Assembly: GCA_013138705.1 (NCBI GenBank)
Contig: WTCF01000107.1
Coordinates: forward strand, 1 to 11,480
Source: Deltaproteobacteria bacterium
Lineage (GTDB): Bacteria > Desulfobacterota > Dissulfuribacteria > Dissulfuribacterales > UBA3076
DNA length: 11,480 nt
Reading direction: 5' to 3'
A program made the translations under genes and the position numbers. Below are positions 1 to 5,875 of the stretch, in pieces. How positions within the stretch are numbered: the first letter of the stretch is position 1; every line of letters starts with the position of its first letter. The notes below the pieces were generated by a model. It saw nothing but the letters and a program-made list of their open reading frames with translations, had not been told where the DNA came from and did no database searches.

Positions 1-1508
1 AGGGCATCATGGGAACAGGAGTAGAGGGTGTCCTTGCAAAATACTACGCCCGGCAGCGTACCTGCATAATATCTGACCGCTTTAACATCCACAACACCTT
101 CAATATTTGACCCGCAGTGACAGACAAATACACCCACCCGGGGGTCCTCAGACGCAAGGGCCTTGTCCTCTTCAGGGTATGACATGGTGACAGTGCGGGT
201 ATTCCGGACTTCTGACAGGAGTTCCGAAGCCATGGCTGCCACACCGGAGGCCTGGGTGACACTCTCAGGGATGTCCTTTGGTCCCTGAAAAGCCCCTGCC
301 ACATAGACCCCGTCACGGCTTGCAACAAGTGGTGAATCCACGGATGTCTTACAGAATCCATAGTGATTAAGCTCTATGCCGGCAATCTCCGCAATTGCCT
401 TTGCGTCCTTCGGGGCATGAAGTCCTGCTGAGAGGACTACCATATCAAATAGTTCTGAATGGGATTTCCCATCATCTATTGTCCAGGTAAGGGCAAGCTG
501 TCCGTCTACCTGGTCTACCCTGGGAATCCTGGCCCTTATGACCCTGAGTCCATACTTGGTCTCAGCCCGCTCCCTTGCGGCATCAAAGCCTTTTCCCTGG
601 GTCCGGACATCCATAAAGAAGAGGGCGATGTCAAGATCCGGATTGTGTTCCTTTGCAACAGAGGCCTCTTTTATGGCGTACATGCAGCAGACAGTGGAGC
701 AGTAACCGTTTCCGCATGTCTCGTCCCGGGAGCCCACGCATTGGAGAAATGCGATCTTCTTAAGAGGCTTCTTGTCGGAGAGGCGGACTATGTGGCCCTC
801 TGTCGGCCCCGACGCGCAGGTCAATCGTTCGAACTCCATGCTTGTGACCACGTCGAGGAAACGTCCATAACCGTACTTTTCCAGAACAGACTGGTCTATC
901 CTACCAAAACCCGGGGCCAGGACCACCGCTCCGATGTCCAGGCTCAGCTCTCTGGGTTTCTGGCTGAAATCTATAGCCTGGGCCGTGCATGTCTGGGCAC
1001 AGAGATTACAGGTCTCATAGTTTATTCTTAGGCAGGCCTTGGGGTCTATGTAGTAGCTGGATGGAATGGCCTGAATATAGTCTATGTGAGGGACACGGCT
1101 TATACTCAGTCTTTCATTGTACAAATCAACGATCGGCATAGGGCAATACATTGTACACGTACCACAGGCCGTGCACTTGTCCTCGTCTATGAAACGCGGC
1201 TCCTGATGCACTCCGGCCGTGAACCGCCCCGATTCTCCCTCCAGGGTTTCCAGCCTGGCATTTGTCAGGATCTCTATGTTCGGAGACCGACCGGCCTCAA
1301 CCAACTTCGGTGCCAGTATTCACAACGAGCAGTCATTAGTAGGGAAGGTCTTGTCCAACTGGGCCATGACCCCACCGATAGAGGCCTTTTTTTCCACCAG
1401 GTAAACGTAGTAACCCAGGTCGGCAAGATCCAAAGTTGTTTGTACCCCTGCGATCCCACCGCCCAGCACCATAACCGCACCGGATTTTTTTGTTTTGCCT
1501 TCAGGCAT
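1..1508 (-). CDS. hdrA: Heterodisulfide reductase subunit A-like selenoprotein, partial at the left edge
   Basis: HdrA is the FAD and iron-sulfur subunit that in Hdr complexes bifurcates electrons between ferredoxin and a disulfide acceptor; in bacteria it serves cytoplasmic electron transfer. Reading from ATG at 1508, I followed 502 codons to the window edge; the only stop is TGA at codon 63. It sits in the motif TNDCSL-U-ILAPKL, where as I recall ordinary HdrA has a second Cys (CxxC), so I read it as selenocysteine (C60-x2-U63). Residues 16-21 form the FAD motif GGGIAG. One [4Fe-4S] site is C112/C115/C118/C122, a second C159/C167/C170/C174. A Cys cluster follows at C257, C265, C270 and C274-C275, then C463-H-C465, C491 and C498. 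The segment [19 protein letters not shown] is typical of HdrA. The C-terminus lies outside the window. Start context is weak (GGGA about 10 nt upstream). Family is sure; Sec is inferred. Confidence 0.93.
1286..1311 (-). promoter_or_regulatory. Candidate bacterial SECIS hairpin for the HdrA UGA codon
   Basis: Eight nucleotides after the in-frame UGA (1320-1322, read leftward) the minus strand can fold as ACCGA - bulge AG - TTGG - loop TTGAGG - CCGG - TCGGT. The lower stem is 5 perfect pairs; the upper stem has two G-C and two G-U pairs. The loop starts 20 nt after the UGA and holds G next to U. Known bacterial SECIS elements lie just downstream of UGA inside the coding region, with a G-bearing apical loop about 16-37 nt away, so position and shape fit. 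I folded this by eye, and the pairing could be partly fortuitous because the same bases encode conserved residues. Confidence 0.6.
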
Positions 1509-1849
1509 TTACTTTTCCCAATTCCTAACTTTTAACTCTTACTTTTTAATTCTTAACTAAAACCATAGATATCCTTATGATTATCAAACCTATCCGCTAA
1601 TTGATCGTTATGTCAAGATCCAGGGTGGAACCGATAGCTGATTATGCTGAAAATACCCTATCTGCTGCCATAATTATTCACCCCCACCCGGCATCGGCAG
1701 ACTTTTTCGAGTTTCAAAGTTCCGCAATGCCTCCCGGGATTGAAGGGATTCGCCCGTTCTGTCCGGCCCTGGAAGGGAAAGATCATGAATACGAAAATTG
1801 CATCCATCGATGAGTTTATCAAACAACTCAAGGAGTGGTACGAATCTGA
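1509..1849. other. 341-bp spacer between the Nudix and hdrA genes
   Basis: No full gene is evident. Next to hdrA is an AATT-rich repeat (1513-1558). On the minus strand a perfect TTGACA (1616 down to 1611) could be the -35 box of an hdrA promoter about 100 bp upstream of its ATG, but the matching -10 hexamer at 17-18 bp is poor (TAGGTT), so I do not call it separately. At 1771-1850 there is a plus-strand Shine-Dalgarno-like GGAAGGGA and ATG opening a frame that runs into the Nudix gene from behind (listed separately). No terminator-like hairpin was seen after the Nudix stop. Confidence 0.5.
1513..1558. repeat. AATT-rich degenerate tandem repeat upstream of hdrA
   Basis: On the minus strand this reads as repeated units related to AAGAATTAA / AGAGTTAA / AAGTTAGGAATT, ending in AATTGGGAAAA just before the hdrA ATG. 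The 11-mer TTTTCCCAATT (plus strand, 1513-1523) recurs exactly at 8593-8603 beside another tandem AATT repeat, which suggests one repeat family. The weak hdrA ribosome-binding GGGA lies inside it. Confidence 0.55.
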
Positions 1850-2027
1850 CTACAAAGGTTTTAAAACGATAGTCTCTTGTGCCCATTCAAGGGCCGCCCT
1901 CACCCTTGGAGCCACCAGAGAGAGTGCCTCTTCATACGATACCCAGCGATACTCATCGTGTTCTGGTTTCCCTATATCCGGATTTACCGGAAGGCTTACA
2001 CGGGACTCGCTGGTCTCTGCTATATAA
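1785..2027 (+). pseudogene. Possible 5' gene fragment running antisense into the Nudix gene
   Basis: ATG at 1785 has a good ribosome-binding sequence (GGAAGGGA, 1771-1778) and opens an 81-codon frame. The first 28 or so residues look like ordinary soluble protein (start MNTKIASIDEFIKQL, then charged and aromatic residues). From about 1850 onward the frame is simply the reverse of the Nudix coding region, and its composition turns arbitrary (Ser, Arg, Cys rich). The simplest reading is the surviving start of a gene whose remainder was lost when the Nudix end was joined to it. It could equally be a chance frame. I do not recognise a family. Confidence 0.22.
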
Positions 2028-2302
2028 TAACGGGCTACCTTTCCGCGGTTATAAGGTCCTGTCTCCCTGTAATCGTATCCCCAACGAAAATTGAGGTCAT
2101 TCAAGGTAGTCTCCTCCTCTACCTCTCTCTTGGCGGCTTCAACAGGAGACTCATCCGGCTCCACAATCCCTTTTGGAAAATCCCAATAACCAAAGGCCCT
2201 GAGCAATAAATATTTCAACTGAACTCCATTCATCCTGACTATTATTACTCCTGCTGAAAGGATCTTTTTCTTTATCACATTGCTCTCTACAGAATTCTTC
2301 AT
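1850..2302 (-). CDS. Nudix hydrolase, diadenosine-tetraphosphatase-like
   Basis: Nudix enzymes hydrolyse nucleoside diphosphates linked to another moiety, using Mg ions bound by the Nudix box. The box is complete at residues 45-67: G45, E51, R59-E60 and E63-E64, with Thr66 replacing the usual Gly, as in REVEEETTL. The beta-strand lead-in (SAGVIIVR) and the DFPKG before the box resemble small bis(5'-nucleosyl)-tetraphosphatases, so Ap4A-type hydrolysis is the best guess, not proven. At 150 aa the length is normal. The ATG at 2302 lies inside an AATT repeat with no clear ribosome-binding site; GTG at codon 9 (2278) has GAGAG just upstream and may be the real start. The gene follows the radical SAM gene after 20 bp, so the two are probably co-transcribed. 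The last residues (TIVLKPL) may be acquired sequence. Confidence 0.88.
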   Translation of the reverse strand: MKNSVESNVIKKKILSAGVIIVRMNGVQLKYLLLRAFGYWDFPKGIVEPDESPVEAAKREVEEETTLNDLNFRWGYDYRETGPYNRGKVARYYIAETSESRVSLPVNPDIGKPEHDEYRWVSYEEALSLVAPRVRAALEWAQETIVLKPL

Positions 2303-2320
2303 TCTTAATTCTTAATTCTT
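2292..2320. repeat. AATTCTTA tandem repeat between the radical SAM and Nudix genes
   Basis: The plus strand shows GAATTCTTC followed by ATTCTTA-ATTCTTA-ATTCTT, about three 7-bp units. It fills the whole 20-bp gap between the radical SAM stop and the Nudix ATG and extends into the first Nudix codons, which makes the annotated Nudix start suspect. It resembles the repeats at 1513-1558 and 8541-8627. Confidence 0.55.
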
Positions 2321-2322
2321 TA

Positions 2323-3198
2323 TCACTCGGTCCCTATAAAAAACGGTCGAAAATCAGACTCATCCCGTTCAAGGGCATGATTTATCTCTTTCAAGAGCCT
2401 TGGCCTGTCCTGAGGCAGGCGGCCGTAAAGGTTGATGTAGTTCGTATAGTGGTCACTGGCAAGGAAAGTTTTAATGGTCAGGCCTTCAAGGAAGGTCCTT
2501 GTTTCCCTTAAAACGCCGTGAGGCGTGAGCATCTTGAGGCGCCCCGCCAAGACATCATCCAAAATAAGTGTATTTATCTTTGGCACAAAGGTGCGCAGCC
2601 GGACAAAGTCGGGCGCGATTTCATTGATCACCCTGGCAGTCTCTTTTGCATGCTCGGATGTTCTTTCCTGGCCTCCGATCCCCAAAATAACATACAAGCT
2701 TAACTCGATCCCGGCGGCCATCAGCCACTTGCCCGCTTCGATCTGCTCCTGGGCATGGGTTCCCTTGTGAATATATTTCAATATGACGTCATCACCTGAT
2801 TCAAGGCCCACATGAATGCGTCCAAGGCCAGATTTGGCCAACTGTCCAAGTTTATCCGGTCCTTTCTTATGGATAAATTGAGAGGACCCGTAGACAGTGA
2901 TTCGCTCAAGACGGGGAAAGGTTGTCCTGGCAAAACAACACACATCAGCCAGATCCTGTGTGTACATAGCTATTGTGTTTCCAGCAGGAAGAAACATGGT
3001 GCGCACGTAAGGACCGTAGATCTTTTTTGCTTCCACCATGTCTTGCTTAATATCCGCTACCGGCCTGACGCGGTATTTAGGGCCGTTCTTATAGACCATG
3101 CAGAAAGTGCATCGGTTATGAGGGCATCCGATAGTGGCCTGAATCAACAACGAGTCTGCTTCGCTGGGAGGCCGGTATATGGGACCTTTATAGCGCAT
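2323..3198 (-). CDS. Radical SAM protein with a CX4CX2C cluster motif
   Basis: Radical SAM enzymes reduce S-adenosylmethionine at a [4Fe-4S] cluster to make a 5'-deoxyadenosyl radical. Here the cluster motif is C25-PHNR-C30-TF-C33, i.e. CX4CX2C with one residue more than the classical CX3CX2C. I know this spacing from a subgroup with the hallmark GCxHNxCTFCxMYK, which matches. Later core motifs are present: HVGLESGDD near residue 134 and YVILGIGGQE near 173. The length (291 aa) fits a bare core with a short C-terminal tail and no B12, TRAM or SPASM domain visible. The substrate is unknown. ATG at 3198 has AAGG about 8 nt upstream. It is the first gene of a probable two-gene unit with the Nudix hydrolase and is divergent from the gene at 3443. 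Confidence 0.9.
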   Translation of the reverse strand: MRYKGPIYRPPSEADSLLIQATIGCPHNRCTFCMVYKNGPKYRVRPVADIKQDMVEAKKIYGPYVRTMFLPAGNTIAMYTQDLADVCCFARTTFPRLERITVYGSSQFIHKKGPDKLGQLAKSGLGRIHVGLESGDDVILKYIHKGTHAQEQIEAGKWLMAAGIELSLYVILGIGGQERTSEHAKETARVINEIAPDFVRLRTFVPKINTLILDDVLAGRLKMLTPHGVLRETRTFLEGLTIKTFLASDHYTNYINLYGRLPQDRPRLLKEINHALERDESDFRPFFIGTE

Positions 3199-3376
3199 GG
3201 AGATGCCTTGTTTTTCGAATATTATTAATCATAAAACACACATCGTTCGTTGCAAAGTGTAAACAGCCCTGGAATATCTCCATTCACGCGTTAGAGCCGT
3301 CTTTTCCTGGTTTCAACAAATGCGATTTTCTGTCAGTTAAGTGTTGCGCCGTCTGAACATACACTTTATTCTGTCT

Positions 3377-3405
3377 TTGCTGAGCACTCACAATATAAGG
3401 ATAAA
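3377..3405 (+). promoter_or_regulatory. Candidate sigma-70-type promoter for the gene at 3443
   Basis: TTGCTG (3377-3382) and GATAAA (3400-3405) are separated by exactly 17 bp. The -35 matches consensus at 3 of 6 positions and the -10 at 4 of 6. A start near 3412 would give a leader of about 30 nt ending in the AAGGA ribosome-binding site at 3431. The match is modest. Confidence 0.35.
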
Positions 3406-3442
3406 CAGGAAATCTCACGGTTTAATTAGAAAGGATGGAAGT

Positions 3443-3871
3443 ATGTTTGTGAGCGAGAAAGAAAAAACAGAACTATACAACTTGCTTGAAAGCTGGACAA
3501 ATGACCCACAAAATAATAAGAGCGCCTTTTTCAAGCTAAGAGACAATCTCATGGAAAAGGAGGATGCGATCCTGACCTTTAAGTCGCGCCCCGGTGTGAG
3601 TTATTCGTTCAGGGCGAGCTTAGACAAACACGGCGAGAATAAACTTTTTGTTATGGTTGATATCATAGATGATGACCCTGAAGACCGGTGGCTTTCAGTA
3701 TGTTTTTACGGGGATATGATCACAGATCCGGATAAAGCGGGAAATCTGATTCCACAAGGTCTCCTTGGGGAAGACGGCTACTGCTTTGATATTTATGAAT
3801 ATGACGAATCCAGGGTTTCCTATGTTGAGCAGAGAATTGATGAGGCCTATGCGAAAACGTTGGATTATTGA
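3443..3871 (+). CDS. Conserved-looking hypothetical protein, acidic and soluble, 142 aa
   Basis: I chose ATG 3443 because AAGGATGG (3431-3438) sits about 7 nt before it; the open frame continues upstream to 3341, but that part has no ribosome-binding site and reads as leader. The protein is hydrophilic, without signal peptide or membrane segment. Residues 1-40 look helical (EKEKTELYNLLESW, then KLRDNLMEKED). They are followed by beta-type segments (SYSFRASL, KLFVMVDIID, WLSVCFYGDMI) and an acidic C-terminal part rich in Asp, Glu and Tyr (FDIYEYDES near 115). This resembles uncharacterised Desulfobacterota proteins with a similar FYGDMITDP...LLGEDGYCFD stretch, from memory only. No function can be given. 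Its stop (3869-3871) directly abuts the stop of the opposing acetolactate decarboxylase gene, and no terminator separates them. Confidence 0.8.
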   Translation: MFVSEKEKTELYNLLESWTNDPQNNKSAFFKLRDNLMEKEDAILTFKSRPGVSYSFRASLDKHGENKLFVMVDIIDDDPEDRWLSVCFYGDMITDPDKAGNLIPQGLLGEDGYCFDIYEYDESRVSYVEQRIDEAYAKTLDY

Positions 3872-4645
3872 TTATTTCTCAACCTTCTCCAATTCTTTTT
3901 GCTTTTCTTTTGTTAAATCCGTTTTATAGAATTCGCCGCTTTCTGCCAGTACCATAAAAAACTCGGAAGTATAATCTATTTCAATTTTCATGTCTTGCGT
4001 CCGGCACTCAAGCAAATGTCCTCCCCCTTTTTTGTCCTTAGTGATAAAATGAAGATGATAACCCGGAATATTTATCCCCTTGACATAGCTTGGGCACCGA
4101 AATCCTACAATAGTCCCCTCTACATCCTGAAATTCAAATATCGGCTGATTTTTAACTACTTCAACAAGAGGAGGATATGGCCTAGTTTGTCTGGGAACAC
4201 TCCTTGTTTTTATGTACTTGAAGATCCCTTCTATTTTTACAGCATAAAAAATATTTTGGGTTGGCAACAAGCTGTCTACATAGTGTTTTAATTGATCATA
4301 ATCCATATCATTATCTAATAATACTGTTTTATCGGGTTCAAAATAAGTTACAATAGCAAATGGTGTCTTCATGCAATCATCAACACGATAGGCTATCCCA
4401 TCTGCTTTTATTTGATAAAATTTATTATCAAATCCGAGCATCTCTCCATCAAGGGCATTAAAAGTCCCTATCCCAAAATCGCCGTGCTGCTTTAATTCTC
4501 TATAGGTTACATCTCCATTGTATATCCCCTCTAAAAGAGCGTTAATGGTTGAGGTCTGAAACAGAATATCATTATCATGAACAGGTGAACATCCACACAT
4601 ACAAAAAGTCAAATAACTTACTAATAAATAACGAATAAATTTCAT
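3872..4645 (-). CDS. budA: Alpha-acetolactate decarboxylase with lipoprotein signal peptide
   Basis: The enzyme converts (S)-2-acetolactate to (R)-acetoin and CO2, draining pyruvate-derived acetolactate to a neutral product. Family motifs run through the protein: LFQTSTINALLEGIYNGD (from 28), HGDFGIGTFNALDGE (54-68), KTRSVPRQ (146-153), PPLVEVVKNQP and VEGT (E176). The zinc ligands are H197, H199 (GYHLHF) and H210 (GGGH), and the catalytic Glu68 and Arg148 are in place, so it should be active. Residues 1-19 form a signal peptide ending in a lipobox-like MCGC, with C19 as the probable lipidated cysteine. ATG 4645 is chosen because GAGGAAAG precedes it by the right distance and the signal starts there; an in-frame ATG at 4681 overlaps the upstream stop as ATGA and would add 12 residues. 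No acetolactate synthase is nearby. Confidence 0.92.
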   Translation of the reverse strand: MKFIRYLLVSYLTFCMCGCSPVHDNDILFQTSTINALLEGIYNGDVTYRELKQHGDFGIGTFNALDGEMLGFDNKFYQIKADGIAYRVDDCMKTPFAIVTYFEPDKTVLLDNDMDYDQLKHYVDSLLPTQNIFYAVKIEGIFKYIKTRSVPRQTRPYPPLVEVVKNQPIFEFQDVEGTIVGFRCPSYVKGINIPGYHLHFITKDKKGGGHLLECRTQDMKIEIDYTSEFFMVLAESGEFYKTDLTKEKQKELEKVEK

Positions 4646-4677
4646 CGTCTTTCCTCTAAGGCTGGGTATTTTTATTC

Positions 4678-4920
4678 TCATTTTTCTGCTACTTTGTGCA
4701 GCTTTTCATCAATACTACCATCAGGAAGCATCCAATCCGGATGCGGCTCTCTCCTCTTTGCCATTTGATAACGGATACAATTTTTCCAATCTCCTTTACA
4801 ATACCGATCGATCCATTCTATGTCTATTTTCCCTTGTTCATAAAACCTTTTCATAGGGCATACTGAAAACCATTTACAGTCAGTAAGTAGTTCTTTCATA
4901 TTAGGTGCCCCATACCCCAC
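4678..4920 (-). CDS. Small four-cysteine hypothetical protein
   Basis: This 80-residue protein has Cys15 and Cys21 (DCKWFSVCP) and Cys41 and Cys48 (RYCKGDWKNCIRY), an arrangement (CX5C...CX6C) that could bind a metal or cluster or form disulfides. It has no signal peptide or membrane segment and is rich in basic and aromatic residues. I recall similar short proteins in sulfate reducers, without known function. The start is uncertain. GTG 4920 has AAGG too close, while ATG at codon 8 (4899) has GGGG about 8 nt upstream. The same frame is open further back to about 4987 without an ATG, GTG or TTG. It lies 32 bp upstream of the acetolactate decarboxylase ATG on the same strand, so the two are probably co-transcribed. 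Confidence 0.72.
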   Translation of the reverse strand: MGYGAPNMKELLTDCKWFSVCPMKRFYEQGKIDIEWIDRYCKGDWKNCIRYQMAKRREPHPDWMLPDGSIDEKLHKVAEK

Positions 4921-5033
4921 ATCCTTACTACCAAAAGCTATACTTGCTGCATTTATCGTTTTTTCCGCCTTTTGTAAATCAATATTTTACTATGGGATTC
5001 CAGCTAAAACATCGGCTTAGCCATAAAAAAACC

Positions 5034-5062
5034 TTGAGACCTTCAATTCTTTGTCCGATAAT
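5034..5062 (+). promoter_or_regulatory. Sigma-70-type promoter of the response regulator gene
   Basis: TTGAGA (5034-5039) and GATAAT (5057-5062) each match consensus at 5 of 6 positions and are separated by the ideal 17 bp. Transcription would begin near 5069, giving a leader of about 70 nt before ATG 5139. This is the best promoter match I found in the window. Confidence 0.6.
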
Positions 5063-5138
5063 AAAATAGTATGCATGGATGGCTTTGAAACTACATGAGC
5101 CCTGAGGATTCGAAGCCATGGTCCAGGGGAGCGGAACG

Positions 5139-5732
5139 ATGAAGGTATTGATTGCTGAAGATGATGTCTCGACTCGCCGCATGCTTGAAATCCTGCTGAG
5201 TAAGTGGGGATATGATATTGTAGTTACTCGTGACGGCAAAGAGGCGTGGCATGCCCTACAAACAACAGATCCGCCCCAAATGGCAATCTTCGACTGGATG
5301 ATGCCTGAAATGAACGGGGTGGAGCTTTGCCGCAAGATTCGTGAATCCATCACACCCTCACTAATCTATATTATCCTACTTACAGTGAAGGACAGCAAAG
5401 AGGATATCGTGTCAGGCCTTGATGCCGGGGCAAATGACTATGTCATCAAGCCCTTTGAGCAAGAAGAACTGCGCGCCCGCCTCCGGGTCGGCGAACGGGT
5501 TGTTGAGCTGCAATCCGCCCTTGCCGGTCGAGTTAAAGAACTACAGGAAGCTCTTTCTCATATCAAAACACTTCAGGGTATTCTGCCCATCTGCATGCAT
5601 TGTCATAAAATTCGCGATGACCGGGATGCCTGGCAAAGGCTTGAAAAATACATAGCGGAACATTCGGGAGTCCAGTTCAGCCACGGCCTCTGTCCTGAGT
5701 GCCGAAAGAGGTACTACCCTGATCCGACGTAA
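5139..5732 (+). CDS. Orphan response regulator: receiver domain plus Cys-rich C-terminal module
   Basis: Residues 1-118 are a complete receiver domain: D8-D9 acidic pocket, D52 phosphoacceptor (IFDWMMPEM), T82 (ILLTV) and K104 (IKPF), so it should accept a phosphoryl group from a histidine kinase. Residues 118-147 form a heptad-like helix (VVELQSALAGRVKELQEAL), likely a coiled coil. The tail (148-197) has no DNA-binding helix-turn-helix. It carries C152-x2-C155 (ILPICMHCHKIRDD), a W...LE.YI stretch, and SHGLCPEC with C185-x2-C188, which suggests a four-Cys metal site. I know this GxLPIC...SHGxCPEC module as a frequent C-terminal part of sensors and regulators in Desulfobacterota, with unassigned function. 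ATG 5139 follows GGGGAGCGG; an upstream ATG at 5118 would add 7 residues. No kinase gene is adjacent. Confidence 0.92.
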   Translation: MKVLIAEDDVSTRRMLEILLSKWGYDIVVTRDGKEAWHALQTTDPPQMAIFDWMMPEMNGVELCRKIRESITPSLIYIILLTVKDSKEDIVSGLDAGANDYVIKPFEQEELRARLRVGERVVELQSALAGRVKELQEALSHIKTLQGILPICMHCHKIRDDRDAWQRLEKYIAEHSGVQFSHGLCPECRKRYYPDPT

Positions 5733-5768
5733 CTTCTCAATAAGTTGGGGCAGATTACATTTTGCGAC

Positions 5769-5782
5769 TAGTCAACTGACTA
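5769..5782. repeat. Short perfect palindrome TAGTCA-AC-TGACTA
   Basis: Six-base arms are separated by two bases in the 143-bp gap between the response regulator stop and the methyltransferase ATG. Its size and symmetry suit a dimeric regulator site, but it could be chance in a short AT-rich spacer. It is too AT-rich and lacks the T run needed for a terminator. Confidence 0.3.
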
Positions 5783-5875
5783 AAAACAGTGGCAAATCCT
5801 AATTAATTGATATATCATCTTTTTTGTTCAACAGAACTTCACACCGGTTTGGTAAACGCGCTAAATTTCTATCCT

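Noticed and set aside
44..361. Minus-strand 105-residue frame in the hdrA region
   Set aside because: It is a shadow of the hdrA frame, which is open throughout and full of family motifs; the shadow has arbitrary composition.
1320..1508. A complete 62-residue FAD-binding mini-protein, or a pseudogene with a nonsense mutation
   Set aside because: The frame stays intact for over 430 codons after the TGA with all cluster cysteines, and the TGA stands at a Cys/Sec column followed by a SECIS-like fold. A decayed gene would be expected to show more damage.
459..1535. Plus-strand frames of 190 and 149 residues opposite hdrA
   Set aside because: They are the antisense of conserved HdrA cluster motifs and carry no recognisable domain.
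2292..2320. CRISPR-like array
   Set aside because: The units are only 7 bp with no spacers, so they are a simple tandem repeat.
5733..5755. Terminator after the response regulator (AACTT...AAGTT)
   Set aside because: The 5-bp AT-rich stem is weak and not followed directly by a T run.
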